Origin: Amycolatopsis albispora
Lineage (GTDB): Bacteria; Actinomycetota; Actinomycetes; Mycobacteriales; Pseudonocardiaceae
Length of the DNA: 64,000 bases
Direction: 5' to 3'
NCBI RefSeq assembly: GCF_003312875.1
Contig: NZ_CP015163.1
Coordinates: forward strand, 7,688,001 to 7,752,000
The position numbers and the translations under genes are program-made. Of this stretch, positions 33,188-41,565 are shown one piece after another. Below the pieces are notes generated by a model. That model saw nothing but the letters and a program-made list of their open reading frames with translations. It was not told the origin of the DNA and made no database searches. The stretch's first letter is position 1. Each line of letters starts with the position of its first letter.

Positions 33188-34279
33188 TCACCGCGGCAGC
33201 TTCGCCCGGTGCGCCTTCGAGAACTCCTGCCCGGTGAACTTGTCCCAGTTGATCGACCACGCCATCAGCCCGCGCAGGTTCGGGTAGACCCCGCGCGGCT
33301 GGTACGTGCCGCAGTTCTGCGCCTTCATCAGGCAGTCCAGCGACTTGTGCACCTCGGCCACCGGCGTGAACCCGTTGCCGGCGTACGAGTTCGCGGGCAG
33401 CCCGAACGCGACCTGGTCCTGCCGCAGCGGCGGGAACGGGTTCGCCGCGTTGCCCTCGATCGGGAACCCGGCGAGCACCATGTCGGTCATCGCGGTGTGG
33501 AAGTCGGCGACGCCCATGGTGTGGTACTGGTTGTCCAGCCCCATGATCGGCCCCGAGTTGTAGTCCTGGACGTGCAGCAGCGTCAGGCTGTCGCGCATCG
33601 CGTGGATCACCGGCAGGTACGCCGCCGCCCGCGGGTCCGCGCCGCCCCACTGGCCGCTGCCGTAGAACTGGTAGCCCAGCTGCACGAAGAACGTCTCCGG
33701 CGCCATGGTCAGCACGAATCCGGCGCCGTACCGGGCTTTCAGCGTCTTCAGCGCGGAGATCAGGTTGACGATCACCGGTGTGGTCGGGTTCGCCAGCGTG
33801 CGGTCGCCGGGGTTGAGCGACAGCGAGTGGCCTTCGAAGTCGATGTCGAGCCCGTCGAGGCCGTACTTGTCGATGATCGCCGCCACCGAGCTGACGAACC
33901 TGTCGCGGGCGGCGGTGGTGCTCAGCTGGACCTGGCCGTTCTGGCCGCCGATCGAGATCAGCACCTTCTTGCCCTGCGCCTGCTTGGCCCTGATGGCCTG
34001 AATGAACTCGGCTTCGCTCTCCACATTCGGGCATTCCGCCACCGGGCACAGCGAAAACCGCAGGTCACCCGAGGTGACCGAGGTCGGCTCGGCGAAGGCG
34101 AGATTGATGATGTCCCATTCGTCCGGGACGTCGGCCATCCGGACGTAGCCGGAACCGTTGGCGAAGCTGGCGTGCAGGTAACCGACCAGCACGTGCTTTG
34201 GCAGCGCGGCCGCGGCCGGGCCGGGGGTCACCATGAGCAACGCGAGTACCGGCAGCAGTGCGGTGAACAGTCGTCTCAT
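33188..34279 (-). CDS. Secreted family 18 chitinase
   Basis: A 363-residue protein with a signal peptide (MRRLFTALLPVLALLMVTPG, cleavage near AAA-LP at residues 24-26). The GH18 catalytic motif DGLDIDFEG has the DxxDxDxE residues Asp142, Asp145, Asp147 and the acid Glu149. Other GH18 elements are KVLISIGG and the C-terminal GLMAWSINWD. There is no chitin-binding module, so it is a stand-alone catalytic domain. The ATG at 34279 has GGGAGG upstream. Two DasR-type operators lie 39-83 bases upstream of the start, so it is likely repressed by DasR and induced by glucosamine compounds. Confidence 0.94.
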   Translation of the reverse strand: MRRLFTALLPVLALLMVTPGPAAAALPKHVLVGYLHASFANGSGYVRMADVPDEWDIINLAFAEPTSVTSGDLRFSLCPVAECPNVESEAEFIQAIRAKQAQGKKVLISIGGQNGQVQLSTTAARDRFVSSVAAIIDKYGLDGLDIDFEGHSLSLNPGDRTLANPTTPVIVNLISALKTLKARYGAGFVLTMAPETFFVQLGYQFYGSGQWGGADPRAAAYLPVIHAMRDSLTLLHVQDYNSGPIMGLDNQYHTMGVADFHTAMTDMVLAGFPIEGNAANPFPPLRQDQVAFGLPANSYAGNGFTPVAEVHKSLDCLMKAQNCGTYQPRGVYPNLRGLMAWSINWDKFTGQEFSKAHRAKLPR

Positions 34280-34297
34280 CCGTGCCTCCCGAAGGCT

Positions 34298-34313
34298 GGT
34301 GACGCAGGTCACC
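34298..34313. promoter_or_regulatory. CRP/GlxR-like palindrome upstream of the chitinase
   Basis: GGTGACGCAGGTCACC carries GTGAC and GTCAC arms with the spacing of the CRP consensus (TGTGA-N6-TCACA, mismatched only in the outer bases). It lies between the chitinase start and the two DasR-type sites and may add carbon control, or act as a roadblock since it is downstream of them. Confidence 0.4.
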
Positions 34314-34317
34314 CCAA

Positions 34318-34333
34318 ATTGGACTAGACCATT
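34318..34333. promoter_or_regulatory. DasR-responsive element (dre), site 1
   Basis: ATTGGACTAGACCATT agrees with the dre consensus A(C/G)TGGTCTAGACCACT at 13 of 16 positions. It is 39 bases upstream of the chitinase ATG and is the weaker of the two sites. Confidence 0.7.
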
Positions 34334-34346
34334 GGGACACTTGTCA

Positions 34347-34362
34347 AGTGGTCCAGACCACC
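34347..34362. promoter_or_regulatory. DasR-responsive element (dre), site 2
   Basis: AGTGGTCCAGACCACC agrees with the dre consensus at 14 of 16 positions. Its centre is 29 bases from that of site 1. Paired TGGTCTAGACCA-type direct repeats are the classical feature of streptomycete chitinase promoters, where DasR links chitin degradation to N-acetylglucosamine sensing. Confidence 0.75.
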
Positions 34363-34406
34363 TGGACGGGGTCGCGCGAGCGCCGCGGAAGTGCGAGGCT
34401 GCTGGC

Positions 34407-34604
34407 ATGGCGAAGGATCCGAACCCCGACCCCGGCTGGTACTACAACACCCGGACCAACCAGGTGGAGCACCTGGAGCGGGCCCGCTCGGTCGACCTGC
34501 TCGGCCCGTACCCCGACGAGGCGACCGCCCGGCGCGCGCTGGAGATCGCCCGCGAGCGCACCAAGGCCGCCGACGCGGCCGATCGCGACTGGGACGAGGA
34601 CTGA
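34407..34604 (+). CDS. Small conserved SPOR-like protein
   Basis: A 65-residue acidic protein (MAKDPNPDPGWYYNTRTNQV followed by EHLERARSVDLLGPYPDE). The pattern WYYNTRTNQVE, then LGPYPDEATARRALEIA, is a short actinobacterial family frequently labelled SPOR-like or, misleadingly, methionine aminopeptidase. No function is established. The ATG at 34407 defines the family length; the frame continues upstream through the dre sites but is not translated there. Confidence 0.75.
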   Translation: MAKDPNPDPGWYYNTRTNQVEHLERARSVDLLGPYPDEATARRALEIARERTKAADAADRDWDED

Positions 34605-34648
34605 GCCGGACCATCCGGAACCGGCCCGGTTCGGGTTAGGGTCGAGGG

Positions 34649-36067
34649 GTGGCCACTGTAGTGCTAGGCACGCACCCAGCCGGTGGTGACTTCGGCCGGC
34701 TGCGCACCGAGTTCGCGCTGCCCGGCGGATTCGGTGCCGACGTGCTGGCCGAGGCCGAAGCCGCGGTGATGGACCCGCTGCAGCTGGACGCCGAGCGCGA
34801 GGACGCCACCGCGTTGCCGCTGGTCACCATCGATCCGCCCGGCTCGAAGGACCTCGACCAGGCGCTGCTGGTCGAACGCCGTTCACGCGGCTTCCGCGTG
34901 CACTACGCGATCGCCGACCTGGCCGCCTTCGTCGCGCCCGGCGGCCCGATCGACCGCGAGGCGCGCCGCCGCGGCCAGACCCTGTACCTGCCGGACGGCA
35001 ACGTGCCGCTGCACCCGCCGGTCCTGTCCGAGGGCGCGGCGAGCCTGCTGCCAGGCGAAACGCGCCGCGCGGTGCTCTGGACCATCGACACCGACGCCGA
35101 CGGCGAGCCGGTCTCGGTCCACGTGCGGCGCGCGCTGGTGCGGTCCACCGAGCAGTTCGACTACGAGACGGTCCAGGCCGCGGCCGACTCGGACACCGCG
35201 CACCCGTCGATCGCCGCCCTGCCGGTGCTCGGCCGCCTGCGCCGCGAGCTGGCCGTGCACCGCGGTGCGCTGGAACTGCAGCTCCCGGAGCAGGAGATCA
35301 GCGCCGACGAGAACGGGAACTGGCGGCTGGTGCGCCGTCCCCGCACCGCCGCCGACGCGTGGAACGCGGAGATCTCCCTGCTCACCGGCATGAGCGCGGC
35401 CCGGATCATGATCGACGCCGGCATCGGCGTGCTGCGCACGCTGCCCGAGGCCGAGCCGGAGGCGGTGAGCTGGCTGCGCCGGTCGGCCCGCGCGCTGGGC
35501 ATCGACTGGCCTGCCGAGGCCGGGGTGGCCGAGCTGCTGTCCACACTGGACCCACGCCGGCCGGAGTCGCTGGCGCTCTACGCCGACACCACCCGGCTGC
35601 TGCGTGGCGCCGGGTACACGGCCTTCGACGGCACGCCACCCGAGGTCAGCACGCACGCGGGCATCGGCGGCCCGTACGCGCACGTCACCGCCCCGATCCG
35701 GCGGCTGGTGGACCGGTTCGCCACCGAAATCTGCCTGGCGGTGACCGCGGACCGCCCGGTGCCGGAGTGGGTGCGCGAGGCGCTGGCCAGGCTGCCCGAG
35801 CTGATGAGCGCGTCGGACACGCTGGCCGCCAGGGTGGAACGCGCCTGCGTGGACCAGGTCGAGGCGTGGATACTGGCCGATCGCATCGGCGAGACCTTCG
35901 GCGCGGTGGTGCTGCGCGCGGAGGAGAGCCGCGCCGAGGTGCTGCTGGAGGAACCGCCGGTGATCGCCAAGAGCGGCGGCGAGGGCTTCACCGAGGGCGA
36001 GCGGGTGACCATCCGGCTGACCGCGGTGGACGTGGACCGGCGCAAGGTGAGCTTCGAGCGGGGATGA
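34649..36067 (+). CDS. RNB domain ribonuclease (RNase II/R family)
   Basis: A 472-residue protein from a GTG start. The catalytic RNB domain begins with the metal-binding segment VTIDPPGSKDLDQAL (about residues 59-73), and includes LYLPDGNVPLHPPVLSEGAA and the GGPYAHVTAPIRRLVDRF region. It degrades RNA 3' to 5'. Compared with RNase II or R it is short: the N-terminal cold-shock domains are missing and only a reduced C-terminal S1-like part remains, as in other actinobacterial RNB proteins. Five bases separate it from the next gene, so they may form an operon. Confidence 0.9.
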   Translation: MATVVLGTHPAGGDFGRLRTEFALPGGFGADVLAEAEAAVMDPLQLDAEREDATALPLVTIDPPGSKDLDQALLVERRSRGFRVHYAIADLAAFVAPGGPIDREARRRGQTLYLPDGNVPLHPPVLSEGAASLLPGETRRAVLWTIDTDADGEPVSVHVRRALVRSTEQFDYETVQAAADSDTAHPSIAALPVLGRLRRELAVHRGALELQLPEQEISADENGNWRLVRRPRTAADAWNAEISLLTGMSAARIMIDAGIGVLRTLPEAEPEAVSWLRRSARALGIDWPAEAGVAELLSTLDPRRPESLALYADTTRLLRGAGYTAFDGTPPEVSTHAGIGGPYAHVTAPIRRLVDRFATEICLAVTADRPVPEWVREALARLPELMSASDTLAARVERACVDQVEAWILADRIGETFGAVVLRAEESRAEVLLEEPPVIAKSGGEGFTEGERVTIRLTAVDVDRRKVSFERG

Positions 36068-36071
36068 GCGC

Positions 36072-36857
36072 ATGCGGATGACCGACGACCTCGGCGAGGA
36101 CGTGCCGCTGACCGGCGTGCCGGAGCGGATCGTCTCGATGGTGCCGTCGCTGACCGAGGCGGTGGCGGTGAGCGCGCCGGGCACGCTGGTCGGCATCACC
36201 GACTACTGCACCCATCCGGAGCTGGACCTGCCGCGCATCGGCGGCTCGAAGTACCCGAAGGTGGACCGGATCTTCGACCTGAAGCCGGATCTGGTGCTGG
36301 CCAACGCCGAGGAGAGCCGCCCGGACGACGTGGAACGCTTGCGGGCCAACGGAATTCCGGTGTGGGTGATGGCCGCGGCGGCGACCGTGCCCGCGGCGCT
36401 GGCGTCGCTGCGCCGCCTGCTCACCCAGGGCCTCGAACTCGACGAGCCGGACTGGCTGGTGCGGGCGGAGGACCTGTGGCGCGAGACCCCGCCCGTGCGC
36501 GCCACCGCGATCGTGCCGGTGTGGCGCAAGCCGTGGGTGGTGCTCGGCCGGGACACCTTCGGCGGTGACGTGCTGCGCCGCCTCGGTGTGGCGCTGACCT
36601 ACGCCGACCACGAGGACCGCTACCCGCGCCCGTCGCTGGACGAGCTGCGCGCGCAGTTCGAAACCGGCGCGGCGGAGCTGCTGGTGCTGCCCGACGAGCC
36701 CTACCTGTTCACCGACGAGGACGGGCCGGAGGCCTTTCCCGGAGTGCCGTACGTGCTGGTCTCCGGGCGGTTCCTGACCTGGTACGGCCCGTCGCTCGTC
36801 GAGGCGCACGAGGCTACAGCGGCAGCCCTGTCAGCACGGTTACCCGCTCTTCCGTGA
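36072..36857 (+). CDS. Helical-backbone metal receptor without signal peptide
   Basis: A 261-residue protein of the cobalamin/siderophore-binding-protein fold (BtuF-like). Family segments are PERIVSMVPSLTEAV, GGSKYPKVDRIFDLKPDLVL and RANGIPVWVM. Unlike ABC-transporter receptors it lacks a signal peptide or lipobox and starts directly with the domain, and no permease genes are adjacent; it is therefore probably cytoplasmic. Its ligand is unknown. The last 44 bases overlap the 3' end of the convergent aldehyde dehydrogenase gene. Confidence 0.8.
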   Translation: MRMTDDLGEDVPLTGVPERIVSMVPSLTEAVAVSAPGTLVGITDYCTHPELDLPRIGGSKYPKVDRIFDLKPDLVLANAEESRPDDVERLRANGIPVWVMAAAATVPAALASLRRLLTQGLELDEPDWLVRAEDLWRETPPVRATAIVPVWRKPWVVLGRDTFGGDVLRRLGVALTYADHEDRYPRPSLDELRAQFETGAAELLVLPDEPYLFTDEDGPEAFPGVPYVLVSGRFLTWYGPSLVEAHEATAAALSARLPALP

Positions 36858-38223
36858 AGTCGAGCATGGCCGAGGCCGGGCCCTCCCGGCCGACGCCGGA
36901 GTCCTTCACGCCGCCGTAGGGCATCTGGTCGGCGCGGAAGCTCGGCACGTCGCCGATCACCACACCGCCGACGTCGAGCCGCGCGGAGGCCTCGAACGCG
37001 GTGGGCAGGTCGCGGGTGAACACGCCGGTCTGGAGGCCGAACCGCGAGTTGTTGACCCGGTCGAACGCCTCGTCCACCGAGTCGACGCGGTTCAGCGTGA
37101 CCACCGGGCCGAACACCTCGTCCGCGAGCACCTTGGCGTCCTCGGCCACGTTGGTCAGCACGACCGGCGACAGCGTCGCGCCGTCGCGGGTCACTTCGCC
37201 GCCCGCCTCGCGGACCCACGACTCGACCCGCTCGGCGGCCGCCGTGTTGATCAGCGGGCCGACGTCGGTGGTGTCGTCGTTCGGATCGCCGACGCCCAGT
37301 GCCGCAACCGCGGCGGTGACCTTGTCCACCAGCTCGTCGAACACGCCGGCGTGCGCGTAGACGCGCTGCACCGAGATGCAGGACTGCCCGGCCTGGTACA
37401 TGGCGAAGGTGGCGATGCGCTGCGCGGCGAACGCCAGGTCCGTCCAATCAGGACAGACGATGGCCGCCGCGTTGCCGCCCAGTTCGAGCGCGACGTGCTT
37501 GCGGGGCGCGCTTTCGCGGATGCTCCAGCCGACCGGCACGGAACCGGTGAACGAGACCACCGGCAGCCGCGGATCGGTGACCAGCCGCGCCGCCACGTCG
37601 TTCCCGGTGGGCAGGATCGACCAGCTGCCGGCGGGCAGCGTGGTCTCGGCGAGCAGCTCGCCGAGCAGCAGCGCGGTCAGCGGGGTGGCAGGCGCGGGCT
37701 TGAGCACGATCGGCGCGCCCACCGCGATGGCCGGGGCGACCTTGTGCGCCACCAGGTTCAGCGGGAAGTTGAACGGGGTGATGCCGAGGACCGGCCCCTT
37801 CGGCACGCGCCGCACCAGCGCCATGCGGCCGGTGCCACCGGGATCGGTGTCGAGCCGCTGCAGCTCGCCGGTGAACCGGCGCGCCTCCTCGGCGGCCCAG
37901 CGGAAGGTCGACGCCGCGCGGGCCACCTCACCGCGCGACCACTTGATCGGCTTGGCCGATTCGGCGGTGATCAGCCGGGCGAACTCCTCGGCGCGCTCGG
38001 TCAGCTTCCGGGAGACGTGGTCGAGGGCAGCCGCACGCACGTGGGCCGGGGTGCGCGCGGCTTCGGCGCGGACGTCGTGCGCGGCCTGGACGGCGGCTTC
38101 GACTTCGGCGTCGTCCGGCGCGTGGTGCGCACCGGCCACCGAATTGTCGTAGGAACTGCGGATCGTGGTGGTTTCGCCGCCGTGCACGGGTTTTCCGGCG
38201 ATCCAGAAGGGGAAGGCGCTCAC
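36814..38223 (-). CDS. NAD(P)-dependent aldehyde dehydrogenase, probable succinate-semialdehyde dehydrogenase
   Basis: A 469-residue aldehyde dehydrogenase with catalytic Cys282 (QAGQSCISVQR), general base Glu247 (VALELGGNAA), the nucleotide site FTGSVPVGW and the proton-relay Asn in GITPFNFPLNL. The GTG at 38223 overlaps the stop of the upstream gabT gene, so the two are translated together, which points to succinate semialdehyde as substrate in GABA breakdown. Alternative substrates such as other short aldehydes cannot be excluded. Its 3' end overlaps the convergent metal-receptor gene by 44 bases. Confidence 0.9.
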   Translation of the reverse strand: MSAFPFWIAGKPVHGGETTTIRSSYDNSVAGAHHAPDDAEVEAAVQAAHDVRAEAARTPAHVRAAALDHVSRKLTERAEEFARLITAESAKPIKWSRGEVARAASTFRWAAEEARRFTGELQRLDTDPGGTGRMALVRRVPKGPVLGITPFNFPLNLVAHKVAPAIAVGAPIVLKPAPATPLTALLLGELLAETTLPAGSWSILPTGNDVAARLVTDPRLPVVSFTGSVPVGWSIRESAPRKHVALELGGNAAAIVCPDWTDLAFAAQRIATFAMYQAGQSCISVQRVYAHAGVFDELVDKVTAAVAALGVGDPNDDTTDVGPLINTAAAERVESWVREAGGEVTRDGATLSPVVLTNVAEDAKVLADEVFGPVVTLNRVDSVDEAFDRVNNSRFGLQTGVFTRDLPTAFEASARLDVGGVVIGDVPSFRADQMPYGGVKDSGVGREGPASAMLDFTEERVTVLTGLPL

Positions 38224-39548
38224 TTTCCGGCCTCCGCGAGAATGGCCTGCTCGAGCACGGAAATGCCCTCGTCGAGCAGTTCGGCGGACAGGGACAGCGG
38301 CGGCAGCAGCCGCACCACGTTGCCGTAGGTGCCGCAGGTCAGCACCACCACCCCGGCCGCGTGGCACGCCTTCGCGATCCGGCCGGTCAGCGCGGCGTCG
38401 GGCTCGTTGGTGCCCGGCTTCACGAACTCGGCGGCGAGCATGGCGCCCCGGCCGCGGAGGTCGCCGATGACGCCGGTGCGCTCGGCGATGGCACGCAGCC
38501 GCGGCAACACGGTGTCGGCGATGCCACGCGCGGCGACGTCCAGCCGCTCGGCGTGCATGGTCTCGATCGAGCCGAGCGCGGCGGCGCAGGCGATTGGGTT
38601 GCCGCCGTAGGTGCCACCGAGGCCGCCGGACGGCACCGCGTCCATCAGCTCGGCGCGGCCGGTGACCGCGGCCAGCGGCAGCCCGCCGGCGATGCCCTTC
38701 GCGGTGGCGATCAGGTCCGGCACCACGTTCTCGTGGTTCGACGCGAACCAGTCGCCGGTGCGGCAGAAGCCGGTCTGCACCTCGTCGGCGACAAACACGA
38801 CGCCGTGCCGCGAGCACCAGTCGGCCAGCGCGGGCAGGAAGCCCGGCGCGGGCTCGATGAAGCCGCCCTCACCCTGGATCGGCTCGATCACCACGGCCGC
38901 GACCTGGTCGCCGCCGATCTGCTTCTCGATCCGGTCGAGCGCGGCGGCCGCGGCCTCGGGCCCGGTCAGGCCGTCGCGGTACGGGTAGGAACCGGGCACG
39001 CGGTAGACCTCGGGCGCGAACGGGCCGAAGCCGTGCTTGTACGGCACGGACTTCGCGGTCAGCGCCATGGTCAGGTTGGTGCGGCCGTGGTAGGCGTGGT
39101 CGAACACCACGACGGCCTGGCGGCCGGTGGCCACGCGGGCGATCTTCACCGCGTTTTCGACCGCCTCGGCGCCGGAGTTGAACAGCACCGAGCGCTTGGC
39201 GTGGTCGCCGGGGGTGAGGGCCTGGAGTTCCTCGCAGACCCGCACGTAACCCTCGTACGGCGTGACCATGAAGCACGTGTGGGTGAACTCGGCGGCCTGC
39301 GCGCGGACGCGGTCGACCACGGCCGGGGCGTTGTGGCCGACGTTGGTCACCGCGATGCCGGAGCCGAGGTCGATCAGCCGGTTGCCGTCGGCGTCGGTGA
39401 GCAGGCCGCCGTCGGCCGAGGTGATGTAGACGGGCAGCACCGAGCCGACGCCCGCGGCCACCGCGTCACCGCGGCGTTCCTGCAGGGCACGGGAGGCCGG
39501 GCCGGGGATTTCGGTCAGCAGCCTGCGCTGCGCGAGCTGGGTGGTCAT
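38220..39548 (-). CDS. gabT: 4-aminobutyrate (GABA) aminotransferase
   Basis: A 442-residue class III aminotransferase. The PLP-binding lysine is Lys284 in ATAKGIAGGLPLAA, with Asp255 in FVADEVQTGF contacting the pyridine nitrogen and the phosphate-binding SGAEAVENAVK near residue 125. It transfers the amino group of GABA to 2-oxoglutarate, giving succinate semialdehyde, the substrate of the next gene. The ATG at 39548 matches family starts. Divergent from a PucR-type regulator across 74 bases; PucR-type GabR controls gabTD in Corynebacterium, so the same logic is likely. Confidence 0.92.
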   Translation of the reverse strand: MTTQLAQRRLLTEIPGPASRALQERRGDAVAAGVGSVLPVYITSADGGLLTDADGNRLIDLGSGIAVTNVGHNAPAVVDRVRAQAAEFTHTCFMVTPYEGYVRVCEELQALTPGDHAKRSVLFNSGAEAVENAVKIARVATGRQAVVVFDHAYHGRTNLTMALTAKSVPYKHGFGPFAPEVYRVPGSYPYRDGLTGPEAAAAALDRIEKQIGGDQVAAVVIEPIQGEGGFIEPAPGFLPALADWCSRHGVVFVADEVQTGFCRTGDWFASNHENVVPDLIATAKGIAGGLPLAAVTGRAELMDAVPSGGLGGTYGGNPIACAAALGSIETMHAERLDVAARGIADTVLPRLRAIAERTGVIGDLRGRGAMLAAEFVKPGTNEPDAALTGRIAKACHAAGVVVLTCGTYGNVVRLLPPLSLSAELLDEGISVLEQAILAEAGK

Positions 39549-39622
39549 GGCCTCAGGATGCGACCGGGCGGCGTCGGCGTCAGGTGCCATCCTGTACAAG
39601 TGCGCCGGTAGAATTCGCCAAC

Positions 39623-41446
39623 ATGGCACTTTCGCTCCGGCAGCTGGCGTCCGCGGAGGGGCTGCGGGTGCTGGCCGGTTCGGCGGGGCTGGACCGCACG
39701 ATCGGCTGGGTGCACCCGACCGAGCTGGCCGACCCGACGGCGTTCCTGGACGGTGGTGAGCTGCTGCTGACCACCGGGCTGGCGCTGGACGCCGACGTCT
39801 CGTCCTATGTGGACAGGCTGGTGGCGGCGGGGGTGGCCGGGATCGGTTTCGGCAGCGGGCTGAGCCACGAGCGGGTGCCCGCGGCACTGGTCGCGGCGGC
39901 GGAGGCGGCGGGGTTGCCGCTGCTGGAGGTGCCGCGCGAGGTGCCGTTCATCGCGATCACGAAGGCGGTCTCGGCGGCGGTGGCGGCCGACGAGTACGCG
40001 GCGGTGGTGCGGACCGGGCGCGGTCAGCAGGAACTGACCAGGGCGGCGGTCGGCCGCGGCGGCCCGGCGGCGGTGGTGCGCCGATTGGCGCGGCTGGTCG
40101 ACGGGTGGGTCCTGGTGCTGGACTCGGGCACGCCGGTGGAAGCGGCGCCCGCGTCGGCGCGGGCGCGTGCCGGTGAGCTGCCGGTCGCCGGCCTGCGGGG
40201 CACGCGGGGCGTACGCCTGACGTCGGGGGACGAGGTGGTGCTGCACTCGCTGGACGCGCGGACGGTGCTGGCGGTCGGGCGGGCGGAGGCGCTGGATGCC
40301 GCCGAGCAGTTCATCGTGAACACCGCGGCTTCGCTGCTTTCGCTTGCGCTGCAACGAAACCGGGAACAACGGGACGTACTGGGGCGGTTGCGGTCAGGTT
40401 TGTTCGATTTGTTGTTGTCGCAGGAGGAGTTGGCGGTCACCGCGATCCGGGGTTTGTGGCCGGGGCTGCCGTCACCACCTTGGCGGGTGGCGGTCGTGGT
40501 GGGCCCGGCGGCGGGCCGGCGTGCCCTCACCGAGGCCTTGGGGGAGGCGTTCTGGGTGGGGCGGGATTCGGAGGTGGTGGTTGTTGCGCCGGATGCGGAG
40601 GCACTTCCGCCTTTGGTGGCGCGATTCGGCCTGCACGCGGGAATCTCCGCACCACCCGCCTTTGCCACCTCTGCCGCCGCCACTCCCGCCACCGACACCG
40701 CCGCCACTAGGGCCACCACCGCCACCACCGACGCCGCCGCTCCCGCTCCGACCGCGACCGCTCGCGCTGCCACCACCGGCGCCGCCGCTCCCGCCACCAA
40801 CACTGCCACCACCGGCGCCGCCACTCCCGCCGCCACCGGCAGCGCCATCACCGGCAGCGCCACCACCGATTCCGCAGCTGACGCCGCCGCTACCACTGGC
40901 GCCGCCGCGACCAACATCACCGCGACGACCGCGACTACCGGCACCGCCGCCTCCGGTGCCGTCACTTCCGGTACTGACGCGACAGGCGCCGCCCCCGCGA
41001 CCACCGGCACTGGCGCCGCCGCGACCGGCACTGGCGCCGGGACCGGCGCCGCCGCTGCCACCGGCGCCGTCGCGACCGCGCCTTCTGTCGCCACGGCTTT
41101 TCGGCAGGCATCGCAAGCCGCGCGGGCTGCGCGCGCCCAGCGGGTCACCTGGCTGGACTTCGCCGAGTACGCCGGCTCTGGCTTGTTATCGCTGCTCCCC
41201 GTCGAGAGCACTGCTCTCATCGCGGAACGGCTGCTCTCGCCGCTGAGCACCGATCTCGTCGAGGCCCTGCGCTGCTGGCTCGAGGAACACGGCCACTACG
41301 ACGCCGCCGCCACCCGGCTCGGCATTCATCGGCACACCCTGCGCAATCGCTTGCGCAAGATCGAGACCCTGACCGGCCGCAGCCTCACCTCACCCGGCAC
41401 CCGCGCCGAATTCTGGATCGCCCTCTCCGTCGGCGACCTCCACTGA
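39623..41446 (+). CDS. PucR family transcriptional regulator with a long Ala/Thr insert
   Basis: A 607-residue protein. The N-terminal PucR domain (about residues 1-125) is followed by a GGDEF-like middle region. The C-terminal helix-turn-helix (about 555-605) has YDAAATRLGIHRHTLRNRLR. Between about residues 348 and 493 lies an insert almost entirely of Ala, Thr, Gly and Pro, encoded by monotonous GCC/ACC/GGC triplets; typical PucR proteins are 100-150 residues shorter. The reading frame stays open through the insert. It is divergent from gabT and probably activates the GABA genes. Confidence 0.88.
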   Translation: MALSLRQLASAEGLRVLAGSAGLDRTIGWVHPTELADPTAFLDGGELLLTTGLALDADVSSYVDRLVAAGVAGIGFGSGLSHERVPAALVAAAEAAGLPLLEVPREVPFIAITKAVSAAVAADEYAAVVRTGRGQQELTRAAVGRGGPAAVVRRLARLVDGWVLVLDSGTPVEAAPASARARAGELPVAGLRGTRGVRLTSGDEVVLHSLDARTVLAVGRAEALDAAEQFIVNTAASLLSLALQRNREQRDVLGRLRSGLFDLLLSQEELAVTAIRGLWPGLPSPPWRVAVVVGPAAGRRALTEALGEAFWVGRDSEVVVVAPDAEALPPLVARFGLHAGISAPPAFATSAAATPATDTAATRATTATTDAAAPAPTATARAATTGAAAPATNTATTGAATPAATGSAITGSATTDSAADAAATTGAAATNITATTATTGTAASGAVTSGTDATGAAPATTGTGAAATGTGAGTGAAAATGAVATAPSVATAFRQASQAARAARAQRVTWLDFAEYAGSGLLSLLPVESTALIAERLLSPLSTDLVEALRCWLEEHGHYDAAATRLGIHRHTLRNRLRKIETLTGRSLTSPGTRAEFWIALSVGDLH

Positions 41447-41480
41447 CCGCCGGCCTGATCGGCATGGCACCAACCGACGC

Positions 41481-41535
41481 GTCACGAAAGCCACATTCGG
41501 GACGCAGAACGTCTCGAAAGCCACATTCGTGACAT
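41481..41535. repeat. Dispersed intergenic repeat, copy C (two direct cores)
   Basis: Two direct copies of the core CGAAAGCCACATTCG are present (41485-41499 and 41515-41529), the second flanked by GTGACA, the first by GTCA. The intervening GACGCAGAACGTCTC corresponds to the loop region of copy A at 2852. It lies between the convergent pucR and prolyl iminopeptidase genes. Confidence 0.8.
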
Positions 41536-41565
41536 CGAAAGCGCATCGGCCGCCCGCCCGAGTCG

